32,516 nucleotides of DNA, from positions 1 through 32,516 of the forward strand of contig CAIKAS010000232.1 of the NCBI GenBank assembly GCA_903825445.1. The letters are read 5' to 3'. The notes under the pieces were generated by a model, which was not told the DNA's origin, did not search any database, and was given only the letters and a program-made list of their open reading frames with translations. Shown piece by piece: positions 6,454-14,814 of this stretch; the first letter of the stretch is position 1, and each line of letters starts with the position of its first letter. A program made the position numbers and the translations under genes. The DNA comes from an uncultured Acidobacteriia bacterium (GTDB lineage: Bacteria > Acidobacteriota > Terriglobia > Bryobacterales > Bryobacteraceae).

Positions 6454-8052
6454 ATGCCAGAAATCATTGTCATCGCCAACGGCGACCTTCGCCTCTCCGC
6501 CAACCGCGTTTGCTGGGCAGCGCAGCAACAAACAGAGGAGGCCGTGATGGCCGCTATTCGCCGCGAGGGCGGTACGGTGCGGCGCGGTCATCCGTTCGAC
6601 GATGAAAAAGGCCACGGATTTATCGATAGCCAGAGCCACGGACTGCGGGTCTTCCGCGATATTCCGCCGGACGCGCCCATCGTAGTCGTCGAAGCTGTGT
6701 GGCAGTACAGCCAGCACATTCTTGGCGGATTGATCGGCCACAGAGGGCCAATCCTGACTGTTGCCAACTGGAGCGGCCAGTGGCCTGGTTTGGTCGGAAT
6801 GCTGAATCTCAATGGCTCTCTTACGAAGGCAGGCGTGCCGTACAGTACTCTTTGGAGTACCGATTTTACGGACGATTTCTTTTTGAGTGGTCTGCGGCGC
6901 TGGCTCAAGGGCGAGCAGATTGTGCATGATCACAGCCATGTTCGGGCGCTTGCCGATTTCAGTAAGGTCCCGGCGGATGCGTCGAAACTTGGCGTTGAAC
7001 TCGCGAAGCAACTGAAGCGCGACAAGACGATCATGGGCGTTTTCGACGAAGGCTGCATGGGGATGTACAACGCCATTATTCCCGATGAGCTTTTGTTTCC
7101 CGCAGGTGTCTGCAAAGAGCGGCTTAGCCAGTCCGCGCTTTATGCCGCCATGCTGAAGGTTACCGATGCGGAAGCCGCTGAAGTGCGCGCCTGGCTGGAG
7201 AAGAAGGGCATGAAGTTCATGACCGGTCCAAAACACGAGACCGATCTCACCGATGCACAGATCGCACAGCAATGCCGCATGTACATCGCCGCTGTTCGCA
7301 TTGCCGCCGATTATGGCTGCGAGGCGATCGGCATTCAATACCAGCAGGGGTTGAAAGATCTTTGCGCGGCTTCCGATCTGGTGGAAGGCATTCTGAATAA
7401 TGTAGATCGCCCGCCGGTGAAAGACGCGGCAGGCAAGGTTTTGTTCGAGGGGAAAGCCGTCGTGCACTTCAATGAAGTGGATGAGTGCGCCGGACTCGAT
7501 GGTCTAATTACAAATCGTGTCTGGACGAAGCTGGGTTTCGATCCCGAGACAACGCTGCATGACGTTCGCTATGGCGAACCGTATGGCGGCGAGTACGTTT
7601 GGGTCTTCCTAATTTCCGGCGCGGTGCCGCCGCAGCATTTGGTGGGTGGCTACGCGGGGGCAGACAGCCTACGTCAGCCGCCCATGTATTTCCCCAACGG
7701 CGGCGGTACGCTGCGGGGTATCAGCAAGCCCGGTGAACTGGTCTGGAGCCGCATTTTTGTGGAAGGCGGCAAGCTGAAGGCCGACATTGGACGCGCGAAA
7801 GCAGTTTCCCTTCCGGCTGAGGAAACCCAGCGACGGTGGGCCGCGACCACTGTCCAGTGGCCCATCATGCACGCGGTTCTTTACGGCGTGACGCGCGATC
7901 AGCTGATGGGTAAGCACCAGTCGAATCATATTCAGGTGGCCTATGCGCCGGACGCTGCGGGCGCGAAAAAGGCCTTGGCGGCGAAGGCTGCGATGTTCAG
8001 CGAACTCGGGATCGAAGTCGCCATTTGCGGGACAGAGCATGGCCTCGAGTAG
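6454..8052 (+). CDS. L-fucose isomerase-like protein
   Basis: A 532-aa protein of the FucI/AraA-like fold: an N-terminal Rossmann-like part (IIVIANGDLRLSANR, VVEAVWQYSQHILGGL, GPILTVANWSGQWPGLVGML), a middle domain with GVFDEGCMGMYNAI, and a C-terminal part with GIQYQQGLKDLC, HFNEVDECAGLDGLIT and a late His-rich segment (GKHQSNHIQVAYAP). Family members interconvert aldoses and ketoses such as L-fucose/L-fuculose or D-arabinose/D-ribulose with a divalent metal in the cytoplasm. ATG 6454 is preferred over upstream in-frame codons because the protein then starts directly with the first beta strand. The next gene, a sugar kinase, overlaps by 14 nt, so isomerisation then phosphorylation is the likely pathway. 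The exact sugar is not decided. Confidence 0.78.
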   Translation: MPEIIVIANGDLRLSANRVCWAAQQQTEEAVMAAIRREGGTVRRGHPFDDEKGHGFIDSQSHGLRVFRDIPPDAPIVVVEAVWQYSQHILGGLIGHRGPILTVANWSGQWPGLVGMLNLNGSLTKAGVPYSTLWSTDFTDDFFLSGLRRWLKGEQIVHDHSHVRALADFSKVPADASKLGVELAKQLKRDKTIMGVFDEGCMGMYNAIIPDELLFPAGVCKERLSQSALYAAMLKVTDAEAAEVRAWLEKKGMKFMTGPKHETDLTDAQIAQQCRMYIAAVRIAADYGCEAIGIQYQQGLKDLCAASDLVEGILNNVDRPPVKDAAGKVLFEGKAVVHFNEVDECAGLDGLITNRVWTKLGFDPETTLHDVRYGEPYGGEYVWVFLISGAVPPQHLVGGYAGADSLRQPPMYFPNGGGTLRGISKPGELVWSRIFVEGGKLKADIGRAKAVSLPAEETQRRWAATTVQWPIMHAVLYGVTRDQLMGKHQSNHIQVAYAPDAAGAKKALAAKAAMFSELGIEVAICGTEHGLE

Positions 8053-9601
8053 CAAAATCGTCGCGGGCGTGGACTTTGGCACGCTCAGCGTGCGCGTTTC
8101 TATTTTCGATTCGGAGCGCGGACGGCTGGGCTCCGGCACCGCCGATTATCCACTTCATCGCACTAAGGCAGATCCGAATCACGCTACACAGAGCCACCGC
8201 GATCACATGGTTGCGCTGGCGAACGCGATTCCCGCCGCGTTGCTTGCCTCCAAAGTACCAGGCTCCGCTGTGGAAGCCCTGGCGATCGACACCACTGGTT
8301 CCAGTGTGGTCCCTGTGGATGAAAATCTCCAGCCACTCGACGATTACTATCTTTGGTGCGATCACCGCGCGTGGAAAGAGGCGGCCGAAATTACGAGTGC
8401 CGCGCGTGCCGCGAAGTTGCCGGCCATCGATTGGTGCGGTGGCACGTACTCCAGCGAATGGGGTTTTTCGAAACTGCTTCACTGGCTACGCAATAATCCG
8501 GAGAAACGCGATCGTTTCGCTACGGCACTCGAACACTGCGACATGGCCGCCGCGACGCTCACTGGCGTCCGCGATCTGGCGGAACTCCCACGCAGTATCT
8601 GCGCGATGGGTCACAAATGGATGTGGAATCCGCTGTGGGATGGCTTCCCCTCCGAAGAGTTCTTCACTTCCGTTGACCCACTACTGAAGGGCGTTCGCGC
8701 CAGGATTTCCGGTCGCTTCGGGACTTCTAGTGCCATCGCCGGTCGCCTTAGCGCGGAATGGGCAAATATGCTGGGCCTGCGCGCGGGTATCCCGATCCCC
8801 ATCGGTGCGCTGGATGCACACTGGGACGCGATCGGCGCAGGCGCGCGTTTGGGCGATATGGTGAACGTTGTCGGCACGTCCACCTGCGTGATGGCGATGA
8901 GCCCGCGCACCGATCTTATTCCCGGCGTGAGCGGCGTGGTTCCGGGCAGCATTCATCCGGGGTTGACTGGGATTGAAGCGGGGTTATCGGCGACCGGCGA
9001 CATCTTCGAGGCGATTGCGAGTCGCGCAGGAACAACAGTGGCCGCGCTATCGAAGGGACTCGAAGGTTATAGCGCGGGTTCTACCGGCCTGTTGCGTCTG
9101 AACTGGGATAACGGCGACCGGACGGTGCTGGTGAATCCCGAACTCAGCGGCGTGACGTTCGGCTGGCGGCTCACCAGCACGGCGCAGGACGAACTGTTCG
9201 CGGCGATCGAAAGCAGTGGTTTTCATACGCGCATCATTATTGAGCGGATGGAAAAGTACGGCGTTCCCGTGGATCGGATTATCAACGCTGGCGGAATTCC
9301 GCAGAAGAATGCGACGCTGAATCAGGTTTACGCCAATATCCTGAACAAACCGGTGTTGGTGCCGGAGCGTGACGTCACCAGCCTGGGTTCGGCTATCTTC
9401 GCGTTCCTCGCCGCGGGAGCGTTCAAGACAGCGGAAGAGGCGCAGACTGCGCTGACTCCCGGGTACAAAGTGATCGAGCCGAATGCGGACGCCGCTCGTG
9501 TTTACGCGCGAATGTTTCCGTTGTTCCGCGATGCGTACTTCGATCTGGGGGAGCGCAACGCAATGCTGTCGATGCTGGGCGGAATCGCTTCCGGCGCTTG
9601 A
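8039..9601 (+). CDS. FGGY-family carbohydrate kinase (ribulokinase-like)
   Basis: A 520-aa sugar kinase. N-terminal ATP-fold motifs are GVDFGTLSVRVSIFD (residues 10-24) and IDTTGSSVVPVD (83-94). Substrate-side motifs are typical of ribulokinases: YYLWCDHRAWKEAAEI, RSICAMGHKWMWNPLWDGFPSEEFF and GALDAHWDAIGAG, with Asp259 the likely catalytic base. The C-terminal GGIPQKN and DVTSLGSAIFAFLAAG motifs are also present. It should phosphorylate a ketose such as L-ribulose, D-ribulose or L-fuculose in the cytoplasm. ATG 8039 lies inside the end of the isomerase gene (14-nt overlap), and upstream in-frame codons would extend only through isomerase sequence, so this start is favoured. Together the pair forms a two-step sugar catabolic module. 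No aldolase or epimerase follows it here. Confidence 0.9.
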   Translation: MASSSKIVAGVDFGTLSVRVSIFDSERGRLGSGTADYPLHRTKADPNHATQSHRDHMVALANAIPAALLASKVPGSAVEALAIDTTGSSVVPVDENLQPLDDYYLWCDHRAWKEAAEITSAARAAKLPAIDWCGGTYSSEWGFSKLLHWLRNNPEKRDRFATALEHCDMAAATLTGVRDLAELPRSICAMGHKWMWNPLWDGFPSEEFFTSVDPLLKGVRARISGRFGTSSAIAGRLSAEWANMLGLRAGIPIPIGALDAHWDAIGAGARLGDMVNVVGTSTCVMAMSPRTDLIPGVSGVVPGSIHPGLTGIEAGLSATGDIFEAIASRAGTTVAALSKGLEGYSAGSTGLLRLNWDNGDRTVLVNPELSGVTFGWRLTSTAQDELFAAIESSGFHTRIIIERMEKYGVPVDRIINAGGIPQKNATLNQVYANILNKPVLVPERDVTSLGSAIFAFLAAGAFKTAEEAQTALTPGYKVIEPNADAARVYARMFPLFRDAYFDLGERNAMLSMLGGIASGA

Positions 9602-9626
9602 ATTCGTTGTTCGATGGCCGAGAGCG

Positions 9627-10376
9627 TCAGTTATCCGTCGGCGTTTTTTCTGCGTGATCGACGACCAGGAAATCGACGGTCTCTTTGCGCGCTTCCACCT
9701 TAAGCCCAAGTTCATCCTGTAGCGCGGTGATCATCATGGTCACGGGGTCGGGCGGGGTACCCCGACTGCCGTCGGCGTTCGGCACCGGCGCGTAAGGTGC
9801 CAGGTCCAGCTGAAAATCGTAGTGTCCCTTCAGACCGGTGGCGTCGGTTACTGGTTTGTCGAGCATTCGGGTCAGAAGAACGGCAAACTCCGCCATGCCA
9901 AAATGCTCGAAGTTCTTCTTGCCTCCTGGGGCGTTTTTGAGAGCGGACGGGCCGTCGCTGGCGGATTCGGAGAATTTTGGTCCCGACTTCGTCACGGTCA
10001 GGACATATGCAGAGGTCTCCCTTTTCTCGACGTGGGTTCTAACGCCGAGCCGGTCGGCGAGGAGCGTGCGCAACATGAGGTTGAGCTTTTTCTCATCGAC
10101 CTCGCCGCTGGCTTTCGCAGCGATTTCCAGGCGAACGTCACTGAGCCAGCCGGGACCCGCGACTTGCGAGTCAGGAAGCTGCCAGGCGGTTTGAATACAA
10201 TCTCTCAGCGACAAGCCGTGGATCGCCAGCGAATTGGAGGTTCTCTGGATGGGTGGTCCGAGGCTGATGGTGGAGACCGCGAGCCGAACTGAAGCTACTT
10301 CGAATACGGGAGCGGGCGGCTGGGCAAGGCAGATGACGCTTGAGAGCGCCAAGAGAGTCAGGATGAGTGTCTTCAT
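9627..10376 (-). CDS. TIGR03435-type 'soil-associated' exported protein
   Basis: A 249-aa protein with a signal peptide (MKTLILTLLALSSVICLAQ) followed by the FEVASVR start typical of TIGR03435, a family greatly expanded in Solibacter-type acidobacteria. Further family marks are LSLRDCIQTAWQL, WLSDVRLEIAAKA, LRTLLADRLGVRTHVEKRE, the YVLTV strand, the LDKPVTDATGLKGHYDF segment and the end with LQDELGLKVEARKETVDFLVVDHAEKT. The function is unknown; the repeated placement of such genes near secreted enzymes suggests an extracytoplasmic role. The frame is open upstream of ATG 10376, but that stretch is basic and lacks family features. The gene is convergent with the kinase gene 25 bp away. Confidence 0.85.
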   Translation of the reverse strand: MKTLILTLLALSSVICLAQPPAPVFEVASVRLAVSTISLGPPIQRTSNSLAIHGLSLRDCIQTAWQLPDSQVAGPGWLSDVRLEIAAKASGEVDEKKLNLMLRTLLADRLGVRTHVEKRETSAYVLTVTKSGPKFSESASDGPSALKNAPGGKKNFEHFGMAEFAVLLTRMLDKPVTDATGLKGHYDFQLDLAPYAPVPNADGSRGTPPDPVTMMITALQDELGLKVEARKETVDFLVVDHAEKTPTDN

Positions 10377-10419
10377 TGGCTCGCGGCCTGCATGACAAAC
10401 TAAAGCATGTCCCACGCCT

Positions 10420-11187
10420 CTACTTCGCGAACTTCGCCAGTTCCGCTTTCGCTTCGTCCGCGCCAATCTCGCGTATATAGATGTTGCGGAAGCGAATCTC
10501 TGAGCCGTGCGTCTGCAGTTCAACCGGTCCCTGTGGCAGCACGGGAATCTGACGGTTGAAGTAGTTGTCGAGCACCGCACCATCCACCGTCAGCTTGTCG
10601 TTGAACCATACCCAAACGCGCGTGCCAATCATCTTGATGTGGAAGGTATTCCACGTGCCCACTGGATTGTCGGCTTTGACCAGCGGCCACTTGCCGGGGT
10701 TATCCGGGTTATCGTTCCACAACGCGCCCGAACCGCGCGGCGCTCCATTCTTGACTTCGTTCGGATTGTCTACGTCCCAGATCTGCACCTGCGGATAGCC
10801 GCGGAGGTAGATGCCAGAGTCGCCGTTGTGATTCACCATCAGCCAATCGACATACAATTCGAAATCTGCGTAATCCTTAGCGGTGCCAAGAAAAACGCTC
10901 TTGCCGTCGGAGACGATTTCGCCTTTGTCTTTGTCGACGCTCCAGTGCAGGTCGCGGTCTGTGTTCCACTGCGTCTGCATGTTGGCGAGGTCTTCTTTGG
11001 CGAGCGTGGCCTGGATGTGGGGGCTGTAATCGCCCTTGATGCCACGCCATCCGGTGAGGTCTTTGCCGTTGAACAGGGCGGTATAGCCCTTTGGCGGCGT
11101 GTTGAGCGGCTTAGTCTGCGCCAGCGCCATTTGCGTTGCCGCGAGCGCCAATGCCAATCCCAGTGGAACAAGTGCGATACGTTTCAT
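10420..11187 (-). CDS. Exported DUF1080 protein (3-keto-disaccharide hydrolase fold)
   Basis: A 255-aa protein with a signal peptide (MKRIALVPLGLALALAATQMALAQ) and one concanavalin-like DUF1080 domain (PF06439). It begins with GYTALFNGKDLTGWRG and includes SVFLGTAKDYADFELYVDWL, GDSGIYLRG, PVGTWNTFHIKMIG, VWVWFNDKLTVDG and GPVELQTHGSEIRFRNIYI. Family members act on 3-keto-glucosides or bind carbohydrate in the periplasm. Between LTGWRG and the HWSV strand there is an added segment of about 25 residues (near 50-75) not seen in shorter members. GAGG nine bases before ATG 11187 supports that start. It is divergent from the cytochrome/PQQ operon and shares its upstream region. Confidence 0.88.
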   Translation of the reverse strand: MKRIALVPLGLALALAATQMALAQTKPLNTPPKGYTALFNGKDLTGWRGIKGDYSPHIQATLAKEDLANMQTQWNTDRDLHWSVDKDKGEIVSDGKSVFLGTAKDYADFELYVDWLMVNHNGDSGIYLRGYPQVQIWDVDNPNEVKNGAPRGSGALWNDNPDNPGKWPLVKADNPVGTWNTFHIKMIGTRVWVWFNDKLTVDGAVLDNYFNRQIPVLPQGPVELQTHGSEIRFRNIYIREIGADEAKAELAKFAK

Positions 11188-11324
11188 GGACTTAACCTCG
11201 TTGGAGATACGGAAACCGAAATAACCGCAAACTGAAACTTTATCATTTGGGCCGACATATGGCCAGTGCCATAAAGGAAACTGCTCGGCCATAAGGCCGG
11301 AGGCCACATTCAGGGATCCGCCGA

Positions 11325-11330
11325 TATAAT
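11325..11330 (+). promoter_or_regulatory. Candidate -10 box of the cytochrome/PQQ operon
   Basis: A perfect TATAAT, 28 bases before the ATG at 11359, in the 171-bp region between two divergent genes. No good -35 is seen 16-18 bases upstream (GGCCAC), so an activator or another sigma factor may be needed. A GGCC-ATAA-GGCC hairpin lies just upstream at 11287-11299. Confidence 0.45.
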
Positions 11331-11358
11331 ATGACCCAGGCTAATCTTGAGGAAATCT

Positions 11359-12279
11359 ATGAGGGCAGGAAGGCGGTTAGGCAGTTTCGCTATTGCGGTC
11401 GCTGTGATCGGCATGAATATTTCGCTGCTCCACCTGTTGGGGCAAACTCCGGTGGCGCCTGCCGGGGCGAATCAGGGCGGCGGGCGCGGTAGTGCGCAGT
11501 CCGCGGCGGATGCGGCCCGTGCGCTCGCGACATTTCCTGCGCAGCAGCGTCCTCCCGGCGATCCGGCGCTGATCGCTCGTGGCAAGAGCCTCTACAGCGT
11601 CAGTTGTCAGGCTTGCCATGGCGTGGATCTGCGTGGCGGCGATCTGGGCGGTCCAAATCTTTTGCGGTCGCAGGTGGTGCTGAGCGACCAGGATGGCGAA
11701 CTGATTCAGCCTATCGTGCATGGTGCACGGCAGAGCACGGGTATGCCTGCCGTCACCATGTCTGCGGCCGACGTGAAGGCGACTGCGACTTATATCCACA
11801 GCGTAGTCGGGTCATCGAAGGGTCAGGGCGCGCCGCCCGATACCGGCATACCGCCTCCCAATATTCTGGTTGGCGACGCGGCTGCCGGACAGCAGTACTT
11901 CAATGAGAAATGCACAGCATGTCACTCCGTTGCGGGTGACCTGAAGAATTTCGCTACCCGGTTTCCGGATCCGAAAGCTTTGCAGAACCGCTGGGTTTCT
12001 GGTGGTAGCGCCGGGCGCGGCGCGCCATCTGAGAGGCGAACCGTGACAGTGAGCGTGACGCAGCCCACGGGTGAAAGGGCCGAGGGACGCCTGATCCGCA
12101 TCGACGATTTCATCGTCACGCTGGCGGCTGCCGATGGCACGCTGCAGACTTTCCGGCGCGATGGTGGCAGTCCAAAGGTGGAAGTGCACGACCCGATGCA
12201 GACCCATCGCGATCTGCTTTCGGTTTACACCGATAGGAATCTGCATGATGTAACTGCGTACCTGGTGACACTGAAATGA
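11359..12279 (+). CDS. Diheme c-type cytochrome, exported
   Basis: A 306-aa protein with an N-terminal signal helix (residues 4-27) and two CXXCH heme sites: CQACH (83-87) and CTACH (185-189). The first domain has a class-I cytochrome c layout with STGMP giving the likely Met ligand and ATATYIHSVV as the closing helix. The second heme domain is followed by an insertion of strands (RRTVTVSVTQPTGE, GRLIRIDDFIVTL) before the ending NLHDVTAYLVTLK. It probably accepts electrons from the PQQ dehydrogenase encoded next. ATG 11359 has GAGGA six bases upstream; a TTG at 11347 is in frame but less likely. The stop overlaps the next start (ATGA). The insertion after the second CXXCH is unusual and may be a small beta domain. 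Confidence 0.88.
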   Translation: MRAGRRLGSFAIAVAVIGMNISLLHLLGQTPVAPAGANQGGGRGSAQSAADAARALATFPAQQRPPGDPALIARGKSLYSVSCQACHGVDLRGGDLGGPNLLRSQVVLSDQDGELIQPIVHGARQSTGMPAVTMSAADVKATATYIHSVVGSSKGQGAPPDTGIPPPNILVGDAAAGQQYFNEKCTACHSVAGDLKNFATRFPDPKALQNRWVSGGSAGRGAPSERRTVTVSVTQPTGERAEGRLIRIDDFIVTLAAADGTLQTFRRDGGSPKVEVHDPMQTHRDLLSVYTDRNLHDVTAYLVTLK

Positions 12280-13901
12280 GAGTACTCGCTTCGTTGTTGT
12301 TTCCCGTTATGCTCTGCGCTCAGGGCGGTGGGCTGGAACCGGCCGACATCCTTAAGCCGCTCAAAGACTCATGGCCCACCTATAACGGCGACTACTCCGG
12401 GCGTCGCTACAGCGCGCTGACGCAGATCGACCAAAGCAACGTAAAAAACCTGACGCTTGGCTGGTTCGCGAAGGTTACTGCGGGCGGCGGCGGGCGCGGT
12501 GTGATTGTGGGCGGAGAAGGCGCGGGTAATTTTCCGCCGGGCACAGCCAGCATCAAAGCTAGTGCGCTTGAGGTGGACGGCACCATCTACGTTTCGACGC
12601 CCGATAATGCCTGGGCGATCGACGCGCGCGACGGCCGCGAACTCTGGCATTACTTCTGGAAGACGCGGGGCAGTACGCACATCGCGAATCGCGGTCTGGG
12701 CATGTGGCACAGCTACCTGTTCATGGAGACGCCAGACAATTATCTGGTCTCGCTCGATTCGAAGACCGGCAGGGAACGCTGGCATAAGGAAATCGCGGAT
12801 ATTGCGCAACAATACTTTTCGACGCCCGCGCCTGTGGTGATCGGTAATCACGTGATCGCTGGTACCGGCAACGATATTGACGCGCCCGGCTTTCTTTCCT
12901 CCTTCGATCCCGAAACCGGTGGTTTGCAATGGAAGCACTACACGGTGCCGATGAAGGCGGGCGATCCGGGTCTCGACACGTGGCCAAATCTGGATCGCGC
13001 CCAGCACGGCGGCGCACAAACGTGGATCCCGGGCGCTTACGATCCTGAGACGAATCTCTATATTTTCGGCACGGGTAATCCGACGCCGGCGTATACAGCG
13101 GGGCGCGGCGATGGCGACAACCTGTTTACCTGTTCTCTCATCGCCGTGAATGTGGATACCGGCAAGATGGCCTGGTATTTTCAGACTTCTCCGCACGACA
13201 TGCACGACTGGGATTCGGCGCAAACGCCCGTGCTGGTGGATGGTATGTTCAATGGCAAGCTGCGGAAGCTGGCGCTCACGGCGTCTCGCAATGGCTACTT
13301 CTTCGTGGTGGACCGCGTGACTGGCGAACATCTTGTTACCAGCAAATACGGGAAGAATACGAACTGGTCGACGGGACTCAATAAATTCGGCGGTCCGGCG
13401 CGCGATCCGGGAAAAGATCCCAGCATTGGCGGTTCGATTGTTTCGCCGACAGCCGGCGGCACTATTAACTGGGAGCCTCCCGCTTATTCACCTGAAGCCG
13501 GCCTGTTCTATACGTCGGAGAACAACGGCTACTCGATCTTTTATCTGACCGATCTGGATCCGCGCGGCTCTATGGGGCTTGGCGGGAAGGAGGAGGTGGC
13601 GATCGGCGACGGCGGAAGTTTCCTGACAGCTATCGATTACCAGACCGGCAATATCGCGTGGCGTCACGCGTATCCGCAGGGTTTGGGGGGTGGTGGAGGA
13701 ATGCTCACGACTGCGGGAAAAGTATTGTTTGCCGGCGATGGAGGAGGCAATATCGTCGCGCATGATGTGTTCACTGGCAACCCACTGTGGCACACCAAGA
13801 TCGGTCGCGTGACGAACGCGCCGCAGACTTATATGCTGGACGGCCACCAGTATCTGCTTTGCGCGACGGGCGATACGCTGTGGGCTTTTCTGCTCTATTA
13901 A
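12276..13901 (+). CDS. PQQ-dependent dehydrogenase (quinoprotein alcohol dehydrogenase type)
   Basis: A 541-aa exported beta-propeller. A signal peptide covers about residues 1-15. The N-terminal motif WPTYNGDYSGRRYSAL and repeated tryptophan-docking strands (AIDARDGRELWHYFW, SLDSKTGRERWHKEI, AVNVDTGKMAWYFQ, AIDYQTGNIAWRH) are typical of PQQ enzymes. HDMHDWDSAQTPVL (about 307-320) holds the candidate catalytic Asp. It oxidises an alcohol or sugar in the periplasm and passes electrons to a cytochrome, most likely the diheme protein encoded just upstream, with which it shares an ATGA overlap. No vicinal Cys pair, seen in many methanol-dehydrogenase-type enzymes, is found. A Gly-rich loop (residues 69-87) is inserted in the first blade. 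Confidence 0.9.
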   Translation: MRVLASLLFPVMLCAQGGGLEPADILKPLKDSWPTYNGDYSGRRYSALTQIDQSNVKNLTLGWFAKVTAGGGGRGVIVGGEGAGNFPPGTASIKASALEVDGTIYVSTPDNAWAIDARDGRELWHYFWKTRGSTHIANRGLGMWHSYLFMETPDNYLVSLDSKTGRERWHKEIADIAQQYFSTPAPVVIGNHVIAGTGNDIDAPGFLSSFDPETGGLQWKHYTVPMKAGDPGLDTWPNLDRAQHGGAQTWIPGAYDPETNLYIFGTGNPTPAYTAGRGDGDNLFTCSLIAVNVDTGKMAWYFQTSPHDMHDWDSAQTPVLVDGMFNGKLRKLALTASRNGYFFVVDRVTGEHLVTSKYGKNTNWSTGLNKFGGPARDPGKDPSIGGSIVSPTAGGTINWEPPAYSPEAGLFYTSENNGYSIFYLTDLDPRGSMGLGGKEEVAIGDGGSFLTAIDYQTGNIAWRHAYPQGLGGGGGMLTTAGKVLFAGDGGGNIVAHDVFTGNPLWHTKIGRVTNAPQTYMLDGHQYLLCATGDTLWAFLLY

Positions 13902-13902
13902 T

Positions 13903-14814
13903 ATGGCAACCCGTGATATGCCGACCCGTCGTGACCTGCTCCTCGCCGGGATAGGTGTGTCAGCGCTCGCGAGCGCCGGGCGAGTCCCCGCGATTATCGA
14001 TACACACATCCACCTCTGGGACACTACGCGCCCGGACGGCGTGTCCTGGCCTCCAAAGACCGACACGCTTCTCTATCGTCCGGTGCTCCCGAACGAATAC
14101 ATATCGCTGGTGCGTCCGCTCGGCGTCACCGGAGCGGTCATTATCGAAGCCAGTTCGTCGCTGGAAGACAATCAGTGGATTCTCGATCTTATTAAAGACA
14201 AGCCATTCTTTGCCGGCTACGTCGGCCATCTCGATCCCGGCACGGACGGCTTTCGGCGGGACCTCGCGCGCTTTGCCAAAAACCGTTTCTTTCGCGGCAT
14301 CCGGGTCGGTGGTGATGATTTGGTGAAGGGCGTCCCCCAGCGGGCATTTCTCGAAGATCTGAAACGCCTTGCCGACGCGGGGCTGATGATGGACGCTCTT
14401 GGTGACGCCCGCATGATCGTACCGCTCAACATCATCGCGGAAAAGATACCGAATCTGCGCCTCGCCATCGACCATATGCCCGTTGAACCGCCGGGTTGGA
14501 AGCCGGACGCCATGCGCGAACTCGCCAGCCATCGTCAGGTTTACTGCAAAGTTTCAACAGTGCTGAGGCGCATCAATGGCATGATCTCCGACGATGTGTC
14601 GCTCTACAAGGCATCGCTCGACGAACTATGGGACATCTTTGGGCCGGATCGTGTCATGTTCGGCAGCAACTGGCCGGTTAGTCTCAACCTAGCGCCTTAC
14701 GCGACCGTGTTCAATGTGGTGAAGCAATATGTCACTGCGCGCGGATCTGCCGACGCGGAAAAATACTTCTCGAAGAACTCAAAAGCCTGTTACAAATGGA
14801 TCGAACGATCATGA
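13903..14814 (+). CDS. Amidohydrolase-2 family metal-dependent hydrolase (lactonase-like), Tat signal
   Basis: A 303-aa protein with a Tat-type start (TRRDLLLAGIGVSALASAG) and a TIM-barrel Amidohydro_2 domain. DTHIHLW (residues 33-39) gives the first His pair, ITGAV-type strands follow, AIDHMP (about 191) gives another His, and VMFGSNWPV is the final motif. The layout is that of the COG3618 group, which includes L-fuconolactone and L-rhamnono-lactone hydrolases and 2-pyrone-4,6-dicarboxylate hydrolase. The last motif usually reads GSDWPV with a catalytic Asp; here Asn256 replaces it, so activity is uncertain. The gene starts one base after the PQQ dehydrogenase stop and overlaps the next gene by ATGA. 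ATG 13918 is an alternative start. Confidence 0.85.
   Translation: MATRDMPTRRDLLLAGIGVSALASAGRVPAIIDTHIHLWDTTRPDGVSWPPKTDTLLYRPVLPNEYISLVRPLGVTGAVIIEASSSLEDNQWILDLIKDKPFFAGYVGHLDPGTDGFRRDLARFAKNRFFRGIRVGGDDLVKGVPQRAFLEDLKRLADAGLMMDALGDARMIVPLNIIAEKIPNLRLAIDHMPVEPPGWKPDAMRELASHRQVYCKVSTVLRRINGMISDDVSLYKASLDELWDIFGPDRVMFGSNWPVSLNLAPYATVFNVVKQYVTARGSADAEKYFSKNSKACYKWIERS

Noticed and set aside
6433..7467. 344-aa minus-strand frame
   Set aside because: It is the antisense shadow of the fucose-isomerase-like gene, which has clear family motifs; no motif or RBS on the minus strand.
12369..13331. 320-aa minus-strand frame rich in His and Arg
   Set aside because: Shadow of the PQQ dehydrogenase gene; composition is typical of antisense in GC-rich DNA.
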